From an uncultured Chloroflexota bacterium (GTDB taxonomy: Bacteria; Chloroflexota; Anaerolineae; Anaerolineales; Anaerolineaceae): 55,323 nucleotides of DNA. Shown one piece after another: positions 8,428 to 16,835 of the stretch (position 1 is its first letter; each line of letters opens with the position of its first letter). A program made the translations under genes and the position numbers. The stretch spans positions 1 through 55,323 of the forward strand of contig CACYHU010000045.1 in NCBI GenBank assembly GCA_902774215.1, read 5' to 3'. The notes under the pieces are model-generated. The model made no database searches and was not told the origin of the DNA. It saw only the letters and a list, made by a program, of their open reading frames with translations.

Positions 8428-8679
8428 TCAGTCTTCATCATCAAGACCGGAGAGCTGTTCTTCGACAGAGACGCTGTTGTCTGTTCCGTCGGTTTTGGAG
8501 ACTTTCCGGCGGATCTTCCGCCAGTAATAGCCGAAGGCCGCGCCGCCGACTACTACGGCTCCGATGATCAGTTCAATAATGTAGGATGTGGTTGCGGGAT
8601 CGATATACGCGGCTGCGGGAGAAAAGGAACCGAATAATACGAAACACCACACAAAGAAAACCATAGGTAAATGATTCAT
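8428..8679 (-). CDS. Small membrane protein with YIDP motif
   Basis: An 83-residue protein. An N-terminal signal or membrane segment ends near SPAAA, followed by YIDPATTSY, a transmembrane helix (about 30-52), a basic YYWRKIRRK stretch and an acidic C-terminal tail. The YIDP-type element ahead of one helix recurs in small proteins of envelope operons, but no function is established. It lies 15 bp after the YidC-TagF gene and 39 bp before the PEP mutase fusion, so it is almost certainly co-expressed. It may be an accessory subunit of the transferase (inference). Confidence 0.75.
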   Translation of the reverse strand: MNHLPMVFFVWCFVLFGSFSPAAAYIDPATTSYIIELIIGAVVVGGAAFGYYWRKIRRKVSKTDGTDNSVSVEEQLSGLDDED

Positions 8680-8694
8680 TTTATAACCTGCCTT

Positions 8695-10773
8695 TTATTT
8701 CTTATCTTTCAGAAGCCGGGACACGATGTATTTTGCACCGTTTTGTCCGCTGCTGCCGATGTTGAAGACATTTACTTTCATGAAGGCGTCGATCGTACGG
8801 CGATAGGATTCTTCATGCCTGAATACTTCTTTTACACGGTCAGCGATGTACGGTACTTCTGACGGGTCAATGGAGATGCCGCAAACGCTGCGGAAGGTGA
8901 TCTCCATGGGTTTGTTTTCATATTGGTCATATTCCGGATTGATGACCTTCATCGGGGTGTTGATGAAAAGCGCCGGCCGTTTGGTGACATAACTGTATTC
9001 AAAGGCCGTGCCGGACCAGTCGGTGATGAGAAGATCCGCGGAATAAATGGATTCATGTGAAGAGAAATTATCCTCAAAGACCAGTCTGCTGCCTGCTTTG
9101 TCCGCATAACTGTTTTCAAGCTCAGGCATAAATTCCGGATTGCGTTTGACATACTGCGGATGAGGGCGGACGACAACTTTATAACCGGCGTCATAGAGCC
9201 GGTCGATGAGCTCCCTGACACAGCTTTCCATTATGTTCCCGGGCTGGTGCGACGGGGCGATGAGGATCATTTTGGTTTTATCGTTTCGTTCGGGGAGATG
9301 TTCATGTTCCCGTAAGAGGCGGTCCAGCTGTCCGTAACCATGTTCCACCAGGTTTTTTGGCTTCAGACCGTATTTCTGTTCGTTCTCACGGATCTCACGA
9401 ACCTGATAGGGACCGACGGTGAAGATGGTATCGAAGTGGTCGAAGGCTGCCTTACGGTATGCCATGGTGGTGGACATCAGGGCGTGAAAGACATAGATAT
9501 ATTCAATATCATGGCGTACTACAGAACGCTTGATATGATAGGTCTGCAGATCCGGCATCGTCATCACGACGACAGGAACATCCAGCTGGGCGAAAAAGCT
9601 GCCCAGACTGCGGTCGCTGACATAATAGGGAACCAGATTTTTTTCATTCATCTGAAAGACCTGATCGTCAGGGTCTCCGGTCACGTAGTGAATGATGATC
9701 TTTGTGTGACGGAGCAGGTATTCGATGATTTCGGCATAGTAGTTGTAAAAGCCGCTTTTTTCGGAATAGAACATGACCAGTTTGTTCTGCGTGTCGTAGA
9801 AACGTTCCATGTCTTCCCGTTCCCGCAGCTGCAGGCGGCGTTCCGCTTCCCGTTTAGCGCGGGATTCTTCGCTGTTGTCGTTGTCCTGTGCCTTTTTAGC
9901 GTTCCGGGCTTCGTAGTCGATATATTTTTCCGGTGCGTATATCTTATTTAAAATCGCCAGCTGGGCAATTGCCATCAGGTTGGAACAGATCCAGTACAGC
10001 CCGATGCCTGCGGGTACCAGGAAGGTGAAATATAGTGAAAAGAGCACGAGGAAAACCGTCATACCCCATTGCTGCAGCCTGCCCTGTTCCCGCTGCAGCA
10101 CGTTGTAACGGTCCTGATAAAGGCAGAGTGCCAGGGCGCTCAGCCCGGAGAGCAGCGGAATCAGCAGTGTGGGACCGGGGGCTTGCAGTGAGGGTACTTC
10201 GGAAAGGCGTATGCCGAAAAAGTCCAGCTGCATGGTCCGGATCTTTTCAAATGTTTCCGGCGCGAGCAGACCGGTTTCTCTGACTGCCTCCGCGATGCCG
10301 CTGTTTTGAATGGCCTCGATGACCTGAAGTTCGGCGCTGCTGCCGGTGATTTCTGTATGTAATAATTCCCCTGCGGTTTTGATCAAAAGCTGAACCGTTT
10401 CTTTTGGAACACGGAAAAGATGCTGAAGCGGGTGATAGATGACCTGGATCAGCCCGAGTATGATCGGGATCTGGATGACGGTGGGAAGACAGCCGATGCC
10501 GGGGTTGTAGCCCTCCCTTTCGAACAGCTTATACTGTTCTTCCGCGATGCGGTCTTTATCTCCGGCATAGAGTTTTTTGATCTCGTTCATTTCCGGCTGG
10601 AGACTGACCATTTTGATGGAATTTTTCTGCACCATCAGGGATATCGGCAGCAGAATGAGCTTGGAAATCAGTGTGAAGAGGATGATGGTTGCTCCATAGT
10701 TCTGCACGATATTGTAGCAGAAATACATGATCCATCCCAGTGGTTTTCCCAATACGGTGTTGATGATTTCCAA
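8695..10773 (-). CDS. YidC/Oxa1 insertase domain fused to a TagF-like (CDP-glycerol glycerophosphotransferase) domain
   Basis: 692 residues. About 1-275 is a full YidC/Oxa1 fold: transmembrane helices, the charged cytoplasmic loop (LQPEMNEIKKLY, GCLPTVIQIPII), and a lysine (FTLISKLILLP) where many homologues have the groove arginine. A charged coiled linker (about 280-325) leads to a TagF-like GT-B domain. That domain has the catalytic-type histidine in YIYVFHA (H430), the VVVRPHPQY turn and TDWSGTAFEY (584-593). TagF enzymes transfer polyol phosphates from CDP donors, so this domain probably transfers the CMP-activated phosphonate. The start is TTG with AAGGA 7 nt upstream. It is the first gene of the operon, with a TATAAT at 10828-10833. 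Confidence 0.88.
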   Translation of the reverse strand: MEIINTVLGKPLGWIMYFCYNIVQNYGATIILFTLISKLILLPISLMVQKNSIKMVSLQPEMNEIKKLYAGDKDRIAEEQYKLFEREGYNPGIGCLPTVIQIPIILGLIQVIYHPLQHLFRVPKETVQLLIKTAGELLHTEITGSSAELQVIEAIQNSGIAEAVRETGLLAPETFEKIRTMQLDFFGIRLSEVPSLQAPGPTLLIPLLSGLSALALCLYQDRYNVLQREQGRLQQWGMTVFLVLFSLYFTFLVPAGIGLYWICSNLMAIAQLAILNKIYAPEKYIDYEARNAKKAQDNDNSEESRAKREAERRLQLREREDMERFYDTQNKLVMFYSEKSGFYNYYAEIIEYLLRHTKIIIHYVTGDPDDQVFQMNEKNLVPYYVSDRSLGSFFAQLDVPVVVMTMPDLQTYHIKRSVVRHDIEYIYVFHALMSTTMAYRKAAFDHFDTIFTVGPYQVREIRENEQKYGLKPKNLVEHGYGQLDRLLREHEHLPERNDKTKMILIAPSHQPGNIMESCVRELIDRLYDAGYKVVVRPHPQYVKRNPEFMPELENSYADKAGSRLVFEDNFSSHESIYSADLLITDWSGTAFEYSYVTKRPALFINTPMKVINPEYDQYENKPMEITFRSVCGISIDPSEVPYIADRVKEVFRHEESYRRTIDAFMKVNVFNIGSSGQNGAKYIVSRLLKDKK

Positions 10774-10996
10774 AACGCTGTCCTTACCTTCTCCATGCAG
10801 TCACGGAGTTAAAATTTCACCATTTTCATTATAATACGGTTTTGCCGGGAGGACTTTTGCGCCCGGTGTCTGGTGACTGACAGCGGGCGGGAGCAGGCTT
10901 TTGCGTGTTTTGAACCGGACATGCATATTCAGTTTATAATAATACTGCTGAATTTTTATGTTTTGATCATCCCTGAAACAAAGGAGATATTTGAAA

Positions 10997-12457
10997 ATGG
11001 CAGAAGAAAATGCAAAAGAAATTGCTGCGGCGGAGAAACCGCAGGATCATCTTGTGACATCAAAACACTGTGCAGCCGTTAATGGCAAAGAGCTTCATTA
11101 TACCGTGACAGTCGGAACCATGGTCGTGAGCCGGGAGTCCACGAAAGATGGTGTGTATGAAGGGGAAAAGCCCTGTTTTGAGATCTTTTTTACCGCTTAC
11201 ACACTTGATGAACCGGGTGATATTGCAGAACGCCCGCTGACCTTTTCCTTCAACGGCGGACCGGGTTCAGCTTCCCTGTGGGTCCATATGGGTTTCCTGG
11301 GACCGAGGCGGGTCAGCCTGGACGCGGATGGGAATGTCACGAAATTTCCGGCTCCTGTGATCGATAATGAATATTCGATTCTTGACATGACAGACCTGGT
11401 TTTCATTGATCCTGTCAATACCGGTTTCTCCCGGGCTGTTACGGGCTGTAAGGAAGAAGATTTTTACGGTTATCAGAACGATGTCAGCTCCGTGGGTGAT
11501 TTTATCCGGCTGTATGTGACCCGTTATGAGCGCTGGGCTTCCCCAAAATACCTCGCTGGGGAATCCTACGGAACACCGCGGTCAGTCGGGCTGGCAAAAT
11601 ATCTCTCCGATGAATACAGTCTCGATCTCAACGGGCTGATGCTGATCTCAACCGCCAATGATTTTGGTACGCTGGAGTTTGATCCCGGTAACGAGCTGCC
11701 ATTCGTGCTGTTCCTGCCGACTTATGCCGCAGATGCCTGGTATTACAGGAAGGCCGACCCGAAGTATCTGGCAATGAGCATAGAGGATTATATGGCTGAG
11801 GTCCGGGAATTTGCCGGCGGGGATTATCTGACAGCGTTGTTCAAGGGCAGCCGCCTCAGCGCTGAAGAAAGGGATAGCCTGGCGGAAAGGCTTTCCGCAT
11901 ATACAGGGCTGAAAAAACAGTATATTTTGAATTCCAATCTGCGTATTGAGATATCCGCGTTCTGTAAAGAACTGCTGCGGGATGAGCATCTGGTCGTCGG
12001 ACGGATCGACAGCCGCTATACCGGTACTGACCGAAATAATGTCGGCAGCTCATTTGAGGATGATCCATCCGGTTATCAGCTCAGCGGTGCTTTCGGCGGG
12101 GCGATCAATGATTATTTCCGCCGGGAACTCGGTTTCAAATGTGAACGGCCATACAAGACATCTTCTCCATTGTGGAAGAACTGGAAATACTGTGAAAATT
12201 CATATCTCCGGCAGCAGGATACGATCCGTGATGATATGGCGAAGAACAAGGACCTGAAGGTCTGGGTCATCTGTGGTTATTTTGACCTGGCTACGCCTTT
12301 CTTTGCGGCGGAATGGGTCTATGACCATATTTTCCTTGAACCGGAATTCCAAAAGAACCTGTCCTTTACCTATTATCCTTCCGGACATATGATCTACCTG
12401 CATGAGCCATCGCTTGCGCAGTTCCGGAAGGACGCGGAGAAGTGGTATGGTAATTGA
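10997..12457 (+). CDS. Peptidase S10 (serine carboxypeptidase-like)
   Basis: 486 residues. The S10 signature FSFNGGPGSASLWVHMG forms the oxyanion region. The triad is visible as S190 in GESYG, D430 in GYFDLATPF and H464 in YPSGHMIYLH. S10 enzymes are alpha/beta hydrolases that remove C-terminal residues at acidic pH. Unlike eukaryotic members this one has no signal peptide, so it is probably cytoplasmic. The ATG at 10997 is preferred over an in-frame TTG six bases earlier because AAGGAG at 10981 is too close to the TTG. A TATAAT at 10935-10940 may be its promoter. It is divergent from the phosphonate operon and monocistronic. Confidence 0.88.
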   Translation: MAEENAKEIAAAEKPQDHLVTSKHCAAVNGKELHYTVTVGTMVVSRESTKDGVYEGEKPCFEIFFTAYTLDEPGDIAERPLTFSFNGGPGSASLWVHMGFLGPRRVSLDADGNVTKFPAPVIDNEYSILDMTDLVFIDPVNTGFSRAVTGCKEEDFYGYQNDVSSVGDFIRLYVTRYERWASPKYLAGESYGTPRSVGLAKYLSDEYSLDLNGLMLISTANDFGTLEFDPGNELPFVLFLPTYAADAWYYRKADPKYLAMSIEDYMAEVREFAGGDYLTALFKGSRLSAEERDSLAERLSAYTGLKKQYILNSNLRIEISAFCKELLRDEHLVVGRIDSRYTGTDRNNVGSSFEDDPSGYQLSGAFGGAINDYFRRELGFKCERPYKTSSPLWKNWKYCENSYLRQQDTIRDDMAKNKDLKVWVICGYFDLATPFFAAEWVYDHIFLEPEFQKNLSFTYYPSGHMIYLHEPSLAQFRKDAEKWYGN

Positions 12458-12523
12458 CTGACAGCGGACTGCTGAAAGGGATGCCGGGAAGAAGCTGATC
12501 GTATTGGCTGTTTTACAGAGAGT

Positions 12524-12586
12524 GAATCGAAGCGACCTGTTCTGCTGACTCAGAATGAGTCAGCGAAAACAGGTCACTTTCGACTC
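12524..12586. repeat. Imperfect palindrome, part of a dispersed repeat
   Basis: GCGACCTGTTCTGCTGACTC and GAGTCAGCGAAAACAGGTC fold into a long hairpin with flanking CGAAG/TTTCG pairing and a short AGAA loop. The right arm and following bases (12553-12612) recur at 20728-20787 with 49 of 60 positions identical. It lies in the gap after the S10 peptidase gene. Confidence 0.65.
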
Positions 12587-12618
12587 AAACCGAATCAATC
12601 AGCGTTTTCTTAAATAAA

Positions 12619-12657
12619 AAAACGAGGCCTGCGTATTTCAGCCGCAGGCCTCGTTTT
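12619..12657. terminator. Bidirectional intrinsic terminator
   Basis: A perfect 15-bp stem (AAAACGAGGCCTGCG with CGCAGGCCTCGTTTT) around a 9-nt loop, with A-runs on one side and T-runs on the other. It sits between the convergent S10 peptidase and ABC ATPase genes and can stop both. Confidence 0.9.
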
Positions 12658-12661
12658 GATC

Positions 12662-13459
12662 CTATTGTGTGAGAAGGATGCGGTCGTTGGCAAAGGTTTC
12701 GCCGCTGGCTTTTGCGAAGGCATCCATCAGTATTTCGATGGTGAGGTTCTTCTTCTCCTCACCTGATATGTCAAGGATGATCCTGCCTTCATTCATCATG
12801 ATCAGGCGGTTGCCGTAGCGGATGGCATCCCGCATGTTGTGGGTGACCATCAGCGTCATGATCTTGTTTTCGGTGACGATCTGCTCGGAGAGCGAAAGCA
12901 CTTTTGCCGCGGTGTGCGGGTCAAGAGCCGCGGTGTGTTCGTCCAGCATCAGGAGCTTCGGTTTTTTGAGCGTTGCCATCAGGAGTGTCAGCGCCTGCCG
13001 CTGTCCGCCGGAGAGCAGTCCGACTTTGGCAGTCATGCGGTCTTCCAGCCCCAATCCCAGTGTGGCCAGTTTTTCGCGGTATACATTGCGTTCTTCATTG
13101 GTGATCCCGATACGCAGGGTGCGTTTTTCCCCCCTGCGGGCAGCCAGAGCCAGATTCTCTTCGATCTGCATCGTTGCCGCGGTGCCGGTCATGGGGTCCT
13201 GAAAAACACGGCCGAGCAAAGCAGCCCGTTTGTGTTCCGGCAGATGAGTGATGTCTGTCCCGTCGATAATGATGCTGCCGCTGTCAACCGGCCAGACACC
13301 TGCGATGGCATTCAGCATGGTGGATTTACCGGCCCCGTTACCGCCGATGATGGTCACAAAATCCCCGTCATCCAGGTGAAGATCGATCCCGTTCAGCGCG
13401 ATTTTTTCGTTGACGGTATTCGGGTTGAAGGTTTTCCGGATATTTTTGATGTCAAGCAT
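12662..13459 (-). CDS. ABC transporter ATP-binding protein
   Basis: 265 residues. Walker A GGNGAGKST (39-47), signature LSGGQRQ, Walker B LLMLDEH and the switch histidine in MVTHNMRDA are all intact. It resembles the ATPases of importers that pair with ABC_sub_bind (PF04392) binding proteins, a family that includes tryptophan or tyrosine uptake systems. The start at 13459 follows a GGAGG box and overlaps the permease stop by 8 bp, indicating translational coupling. The longer in-frame start upstream would overlap the permease heavily and is rejected. Confidence 0.93.
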   Translation of the reverse strand: MLDIKNIRKTFNPNTVNEKIALNGIDLHLDDGDFVTIIGGNGAGKSTMLNAIAGVWPVDSGSIIIDGTDITHLPEHKRAALLGRVFQDPMTGTAATMQIEENLALAARRGEKRTLRIGITNEERNVYREKLATLGLGLEDRMTAKVGLLSGGQRQALTLLMATLKKPKLLMLDEHTAALDPHTAAKVLSLSEQIVTENKIMTLMVTHNMRDAIRYGNRLIMMNEGRIILDISGEEKKNLTIEILMDAFAKASGETFANDRILLTQ

Positions 13460-14378
13460 TTGCCTTCCCTCCTTTTCCTGCATTGGAGGTGGAAATTTTT
13501 TCTTTCCAGTAAGGGATGGCAAGGAACACTGCCACGATCAGGGCGGAGAGAAGCTTCAGCAAATTAGTGTTGAGTCCCAGCCACAGAACGATCTGAATAA
13601 CGATGTAGTAGATGACTGCACCGATGGCAACGGCGGTAAGCTTGAGCGCAAAATTACGGAAAATTTTTCCGAAGAGTACATCGCTGATGATCACAGCAGC
13701 CAGCCCGATAACGATGGCACCGCGTCCCATGTTCACATCCACGAAGCCCTGATAGTGGGAAAGCAGCGCGGAAGAAAGTGCGACGATGCCGTTGGAGATC
13801 ATCAAACCCAGAATCTTTGCAATATTGGTGTTGATCCCCTGTGCCCGGGACATGGCTTCATTCGCGCCGGTTGCCCGAAGCGAGCAGCCTAATTCGGTCC
13901 CGAAGAACCAGTAAAGGGCTCCGATCACAATGGCCAGAATGATGATCGTGGTGAAGATCGGGTTGTTCAGGCTCAATGAACGGACATTGCGCTGACTGAC
14001 GATCAGATCGTATTTTGTCACGCTGATGCCCTGGTTTGCTTTGAAATCCATGATCGCAAGGTTGATGGAATAAAGAGAGAGCTGTGTCAGGATACCGGAA
14101 AGGATCGGCGGGATACCCATAGCGGTATGGAAAATCCCGGTGACCAATCCTGCCAGCATACCGGCGAAGATCGCGCATAACAGCGCGACCCAGACATTCG
14201 TACCGTTCAGCATGAGCATCACGCAGACAGCTCCGCCGGTGGCCATGGTGCCGTCAACGGTAAGGTCTGCAAGGTCGAGAACTTTGTACGTGATATAAAC
14301 ACCGATTGCCATAATGCCCCAGATCAGTCCCTGGGCAATGGCTCCCGGCATAGCGTTGAATAGTGCTGTGATGTTAAT
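13452..14378 (-). CDS. ABC transporter permease with probable ATT start
   Basis: A polytopic permease of about 308 residues (8-9 hydrophobic helices) of the BPD_transp_2 type. The N-terminal PGAIAQGLIWGIMAIGVYIT and LADLTVDGTMATGG segments match importers paired with ABC_sub_bind proteins. The first ATG (14351) would leave no residues before PGA and has no ribosome site. The ATT at 14378 lies 9 nt after AGGAG and gives a natural N-terminus (M-NITALFNAMPGA); an in-frame TGA is two codons further up. I therefore call ATT as the start. The substrate cannot be told from sequence. Confidence 0.85.
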   Translation of the reverse strand: MNITALFNAMPGAIAQGLIWGIMAIGVYITYKVLDLADLTVDGTMATGGAVCVMLMLNGTNVWVALLCAIFAGMLAGLVTGIFHTAMGIPPILSGILTQLSLYSINLAIMDFKANQGISVTKYDLIVSQRNVRSLSLNNPIFTTIIILAIVIGALYWFFGTELGCSLRATGANEAMSRAQGINTNIAKILGLMISNGIVALSSALLSHYQGFVDVNMGRGAIVIGLAAVIISDVLFGKIFRNFALKLTAVAIGAVIYYIVIQIVLWLGLNTNLLKLLSALIVAVFLAIPYWKEKISTSNAGKGGKANA

Positions 14379-14413
14379 AGGTCAATACTCCTTTAGATCG
14401 TGATTATTTATTG

Positions 14414-14534
14414 GCAGACGGCAGCTGTCAGATTTGACTGATAACTGCCATCTGCTAATGAATATTGGATCATGAAGGAAAAGGCAGTCTTCAGACTGAA
14501 GCCAGTCACTGTCTGAATCTCCGCCTTTTCCTTC
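14414..14534. promoter_or_regulatory. Two intercistronic hairpins between binding-protein and permease genes
   Basis: The first hairpin (14414-14455) pairs GCAGACGGCAG with CTGCCATCTGC, with inner TGTCAG/CTGATA pairing. The second has a perfect 12-bp stem, GAAGGAAAAGGC (14474-14485) with GCCTTTTCCTTC (14523-14534). Such structures after a binding-protein gene often act as partial terminators or 3' stabilisers, so that the binding protein is made in excess over the permease and ATPase. That use here is inferred. Confidence 0.6.
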
Positions 14535-14547
14535 TATTTTGCATTAA

Positions 14548-15489
14548 TTATTCAATGGCGGTGTAGCCTTCGGGAATTTCAATACCGAAGATTTCGCACA
14601 GTTCAGCATTGTATTTCTTTTCCACTTTTGGGGCGAAGCGGACATCCATGGTGGAGATGTCGGCACCGTTCACGAGAATTTCATAAGCCATTTCACCGGT
14701 GGTGTAGCCCAGATCATAGTAGTTGATGGAGAGGGCAGCGACGCCGCATCCGGCGCAGAGGCCTTCTTCACCGACGACAGCGGGGACGCCGGCGGGTTCC
14801 AGCACGTTGCGGATGGCTTCGGTGCAGGAAGCTGCGGTGTTATCGGTCGGGATGTAGAGAACATCACTGTTATCAGCAGCATTCTGGGTAACAGAGGCAA
14901 CATCATTGGAGTCAGCAAAAGTGAATTCTGTGCATTCATATCCCAGGTCAGCAAGATAGCCTTTAATGACTTCCACCTGATATTTAGAGTTCGGCTCAGC
15001 AGAGCAGTAAAGGAGACCGACTTTTTTAGCTTCCGGGAAGAGTTCATTGAGCATTTCAGCCTGTTCCTTGAGCGGAGCCAGATCGGAAGTACCGGAAACA
15101 TTCATACCGGTGGAACCTTTCCAGTCGTCAATATCCAGAGCAGTTGCGTAGTCGGTAACACTGGTCCCGAGAATCGGAATATCACCGGTGGCGGCTACTG
15201 CAGCCTGAAGTGCAGGGGTGGCGTTGGCCATGATGAGGTCAACATTATTGGAAATGAAGGTGTTGACGATGGTGGAGCAGGTGTTGGAATCACCGGAAGC
15301 GTTCTGAACCTCAATGGTGACAGCGTCGCCAAGCTTTTCAGTCAGTGCATCCTGGAAACCCTGTGTTGCGGCATCCAGCGCTACATGCTGAACCAGCTGG
15401 CTGACACCAACGGAATAAGTATCCTGAGCCATTGCGCTTACTGTCAGGCAGAGAATGGCCGCGGCCAGAATTACAAGCATTTTTTTCAT
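14548..15489 (-). CDS. ABC transporter substrate-binding protein (ABC_sub_bind family)
   Basis: 313 residues with a clear signal peptide, probably cleaved near AMA-QDTYSVG. There is no correctly placed lipobox. The two-lobe fold is typical of PF04392: the SVGVSQLVQHVALDAATQGF start, the NDVASVTQNAADNSDVLYIP and PTDNTAAS stretches and the LGYTTGEMAYEIL end. Members bind small aromatic or amino-acid-like ligands. The start follows GGAGGATTTTTTATT. It is the first gene of the importer operon, with a long leader. Confidence 0.9.
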   Translation of the reverse strand: MKKMLVILAAAILCLTVSAMAQDTYSVGVSQLVQHVALDAATQGFQDALTEKLGDAVTIEVQNASGDSNTCSTIVNTFISNNVDLIMANATPALQAAVAATGDIPILGTSVTDYATALDIDDWKGSTGMNVSGTSDLAPLKEQAEMLNELFPEAKKVGLLYCSAEPNSKYQVEVIKGYLADLGYECTEFTFADSNDVASVTQNAADNSDVLYIPTDNTAASCTEAIRNVLEPAGVPAVVGEEGLCAGCGVAALSINYYDLGYTTGEMAYEILVNGADISTMDVRFAPKVEKKYNAELCEIFGIEIPEGYTAIE

Positions 15490-15858
15490 AATAAAAAATC
15501 CTCCAAAATAAAATTAATTCATCCTTTTCACCCGGAGTGAGGGGCCTTTCAAATTTTTTTATGATTCCAGAGCCCGGTTACCCGGATGAATATCGGCTGG
15601 TTAAAAGCAAAAAGCGTGATCTCTTTCCTGCTGTTGTTATTTATGAATTGATCAGGTTTTTTGCTGTCCGGTATTATATCACCGTTTGCGGAATTGTTTT
15701 GATGTGGTGACAATTCGGGTATCTTATCGATGCCGATTCAGGGGGGTGGTGTATAGGAAAATTGAAAAATTTTCTGCCGCAGCGACAGCACGACAGGTTG
15801 CCAAAGGATGGTAATGTCCTTGTTTTTTTGACGGGCGATCAGACCGAACAGCATTTTT
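15490..15858. promoter_or_regulatory. Leader and upstream region of the importer operon
   Basis: No gene is seen. A minus-strand TATAAT at 15673-15678 without a good -35 could start a leader of about 180 nt ahead of the binding-protein gene. The leader has some pairing potential (CCCGGTTACCCGG near 15572) but no T-box or known riboswitch motif was recognised. Between 15800 and 15830 an AAGGA/TCCTT stem followed by seven Ts resembles a weak plus-strand terminator. Confidence 0.4.
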
Positions 15859-16452
15859 TCATTGTTTTGCAAACTCTTTAGATGCGAGCAGAAAGAAAAT
15901 CTGTGCAAGGATGTTGACGGCTTCGGAGGTCCAGTTCACAGATGCATTCGTAAAATCTTTTGTGCCGAGATAACCCAATGTCAGCAGAAAGAAAAAGGAC
16001 AAGATGAAGAAAACAGCAGGCCATACTTTTCCGCAGCGTTTGCTTTCAATGGCCAGACCGCCGCAGAGTCCTAATGAGCCCAGAATATTGGCGGCGATGA
16101 AGAAGATCGTACCGCTGAAGACCGTTGGCGTGCCAATCTGATACAGTTTTTCTCCATTGTCCTGCCTGAAGAAAACCATGGCTATGACCGCTGTCCCTGC
16201 CAGCAGAAATCCGACAGATTGCATCGGAAAGAATGACTGATTCAGACGTTCAAAATCGCAGATACCCAGGCTGTAAAGCAGTTTCCAGATCGCCTTGAAA
16301 ATTCCGGAACATATGATCATGATCATACCGGCTGAAAAAACAGCGAAAGCTCCCTTGCTCATGCGGTAATAAACACAGCGCTGCAGGGTGATCGAGGAAA
16401 TAATAAATAAAACGACAGGAATAAAATCCATCAGGGACATCAATACGGACAT
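15859..16452 (-). CDS. Six-helix membrane protein of unknown function
   Basis: 197 residues with about six hydrophobic helices joined by short loops. I do not recognise the family. The start has GGAGGATATT directly upstream. Cysteines and a conserved-looking GSLGLCGG turn lie near the middle. It precedes the ABC importer on the same strand but with a 370-bp gap, so it is probably a separate unit. Confidence 0.65.
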   Translation of the reverse strand: MSVLMSLMDFIPVVLFIISSITLQRCVYYRMSKGAFAVFSAGMIMIICSGIFKAIWKLLYSLGICDFERLNQSFFPMQSVGFLLAGTAVIAMVFFRQDNGEKLYQIGTPTVFSGTIFFIAANILGSLGLCGGLAIESKRCGKVWPAVFFILSFFFLLTLGYLGTKDFTNASVNWTSEAVNILAQIFFLLASKEFAKQ

Positions 16453-16835
16453 AATATCCTCCTGTTCAGAAGGGGCAGGGCAGCATTGGACATGATCCTT
16501 CTGCCGATCCTGTATAGTAATAAAATAATCGAAAACAGTGAAAACAGTAGCGAAAAAATTATATCAGGGATTTCCACGAAGATATAAAAATCATAGACTT
16601 TGATGGCAGATGGTAATCATTCAGTGAATAAATCGAATGAATAACAGTTTCTCTTACTGTCAGCCGGTCAGATTATAATAATAGGCGGAAACGGATAATT
16701 GTTCAGAGCCTAACCTGTATTGTTTCGGACAGTCCCGTCGTCGATACTGTTATGCCGGATTTTCGGTTGTATCAGGACTGCACCATGTGTTTTACACAGC
16801 ATCGGTCATGGATGTATTAGATAAAGGATATTGAA
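16453..16835. other. Intergenic region between divergent genes
   Basis: AT-rich, with no open gene. TATAATAATA near 16675 is a candidate -10 for the plus-strand gene at 16836. Nothing else was recognised. Confidence 0.4.

Noticed and set aside
14400..15858. T-box or riboswitch for the ABC importer
   Set aside because: Neither the T-box GGUGG sequence nor any riboswitch core I know is present; only generic hairpins.
16650..16790. Another copy of the MITE end near 16700
   Set aside because: TTCAG and GGACAGTCCC words recur, but there is no extended match or inverted terminal pair.
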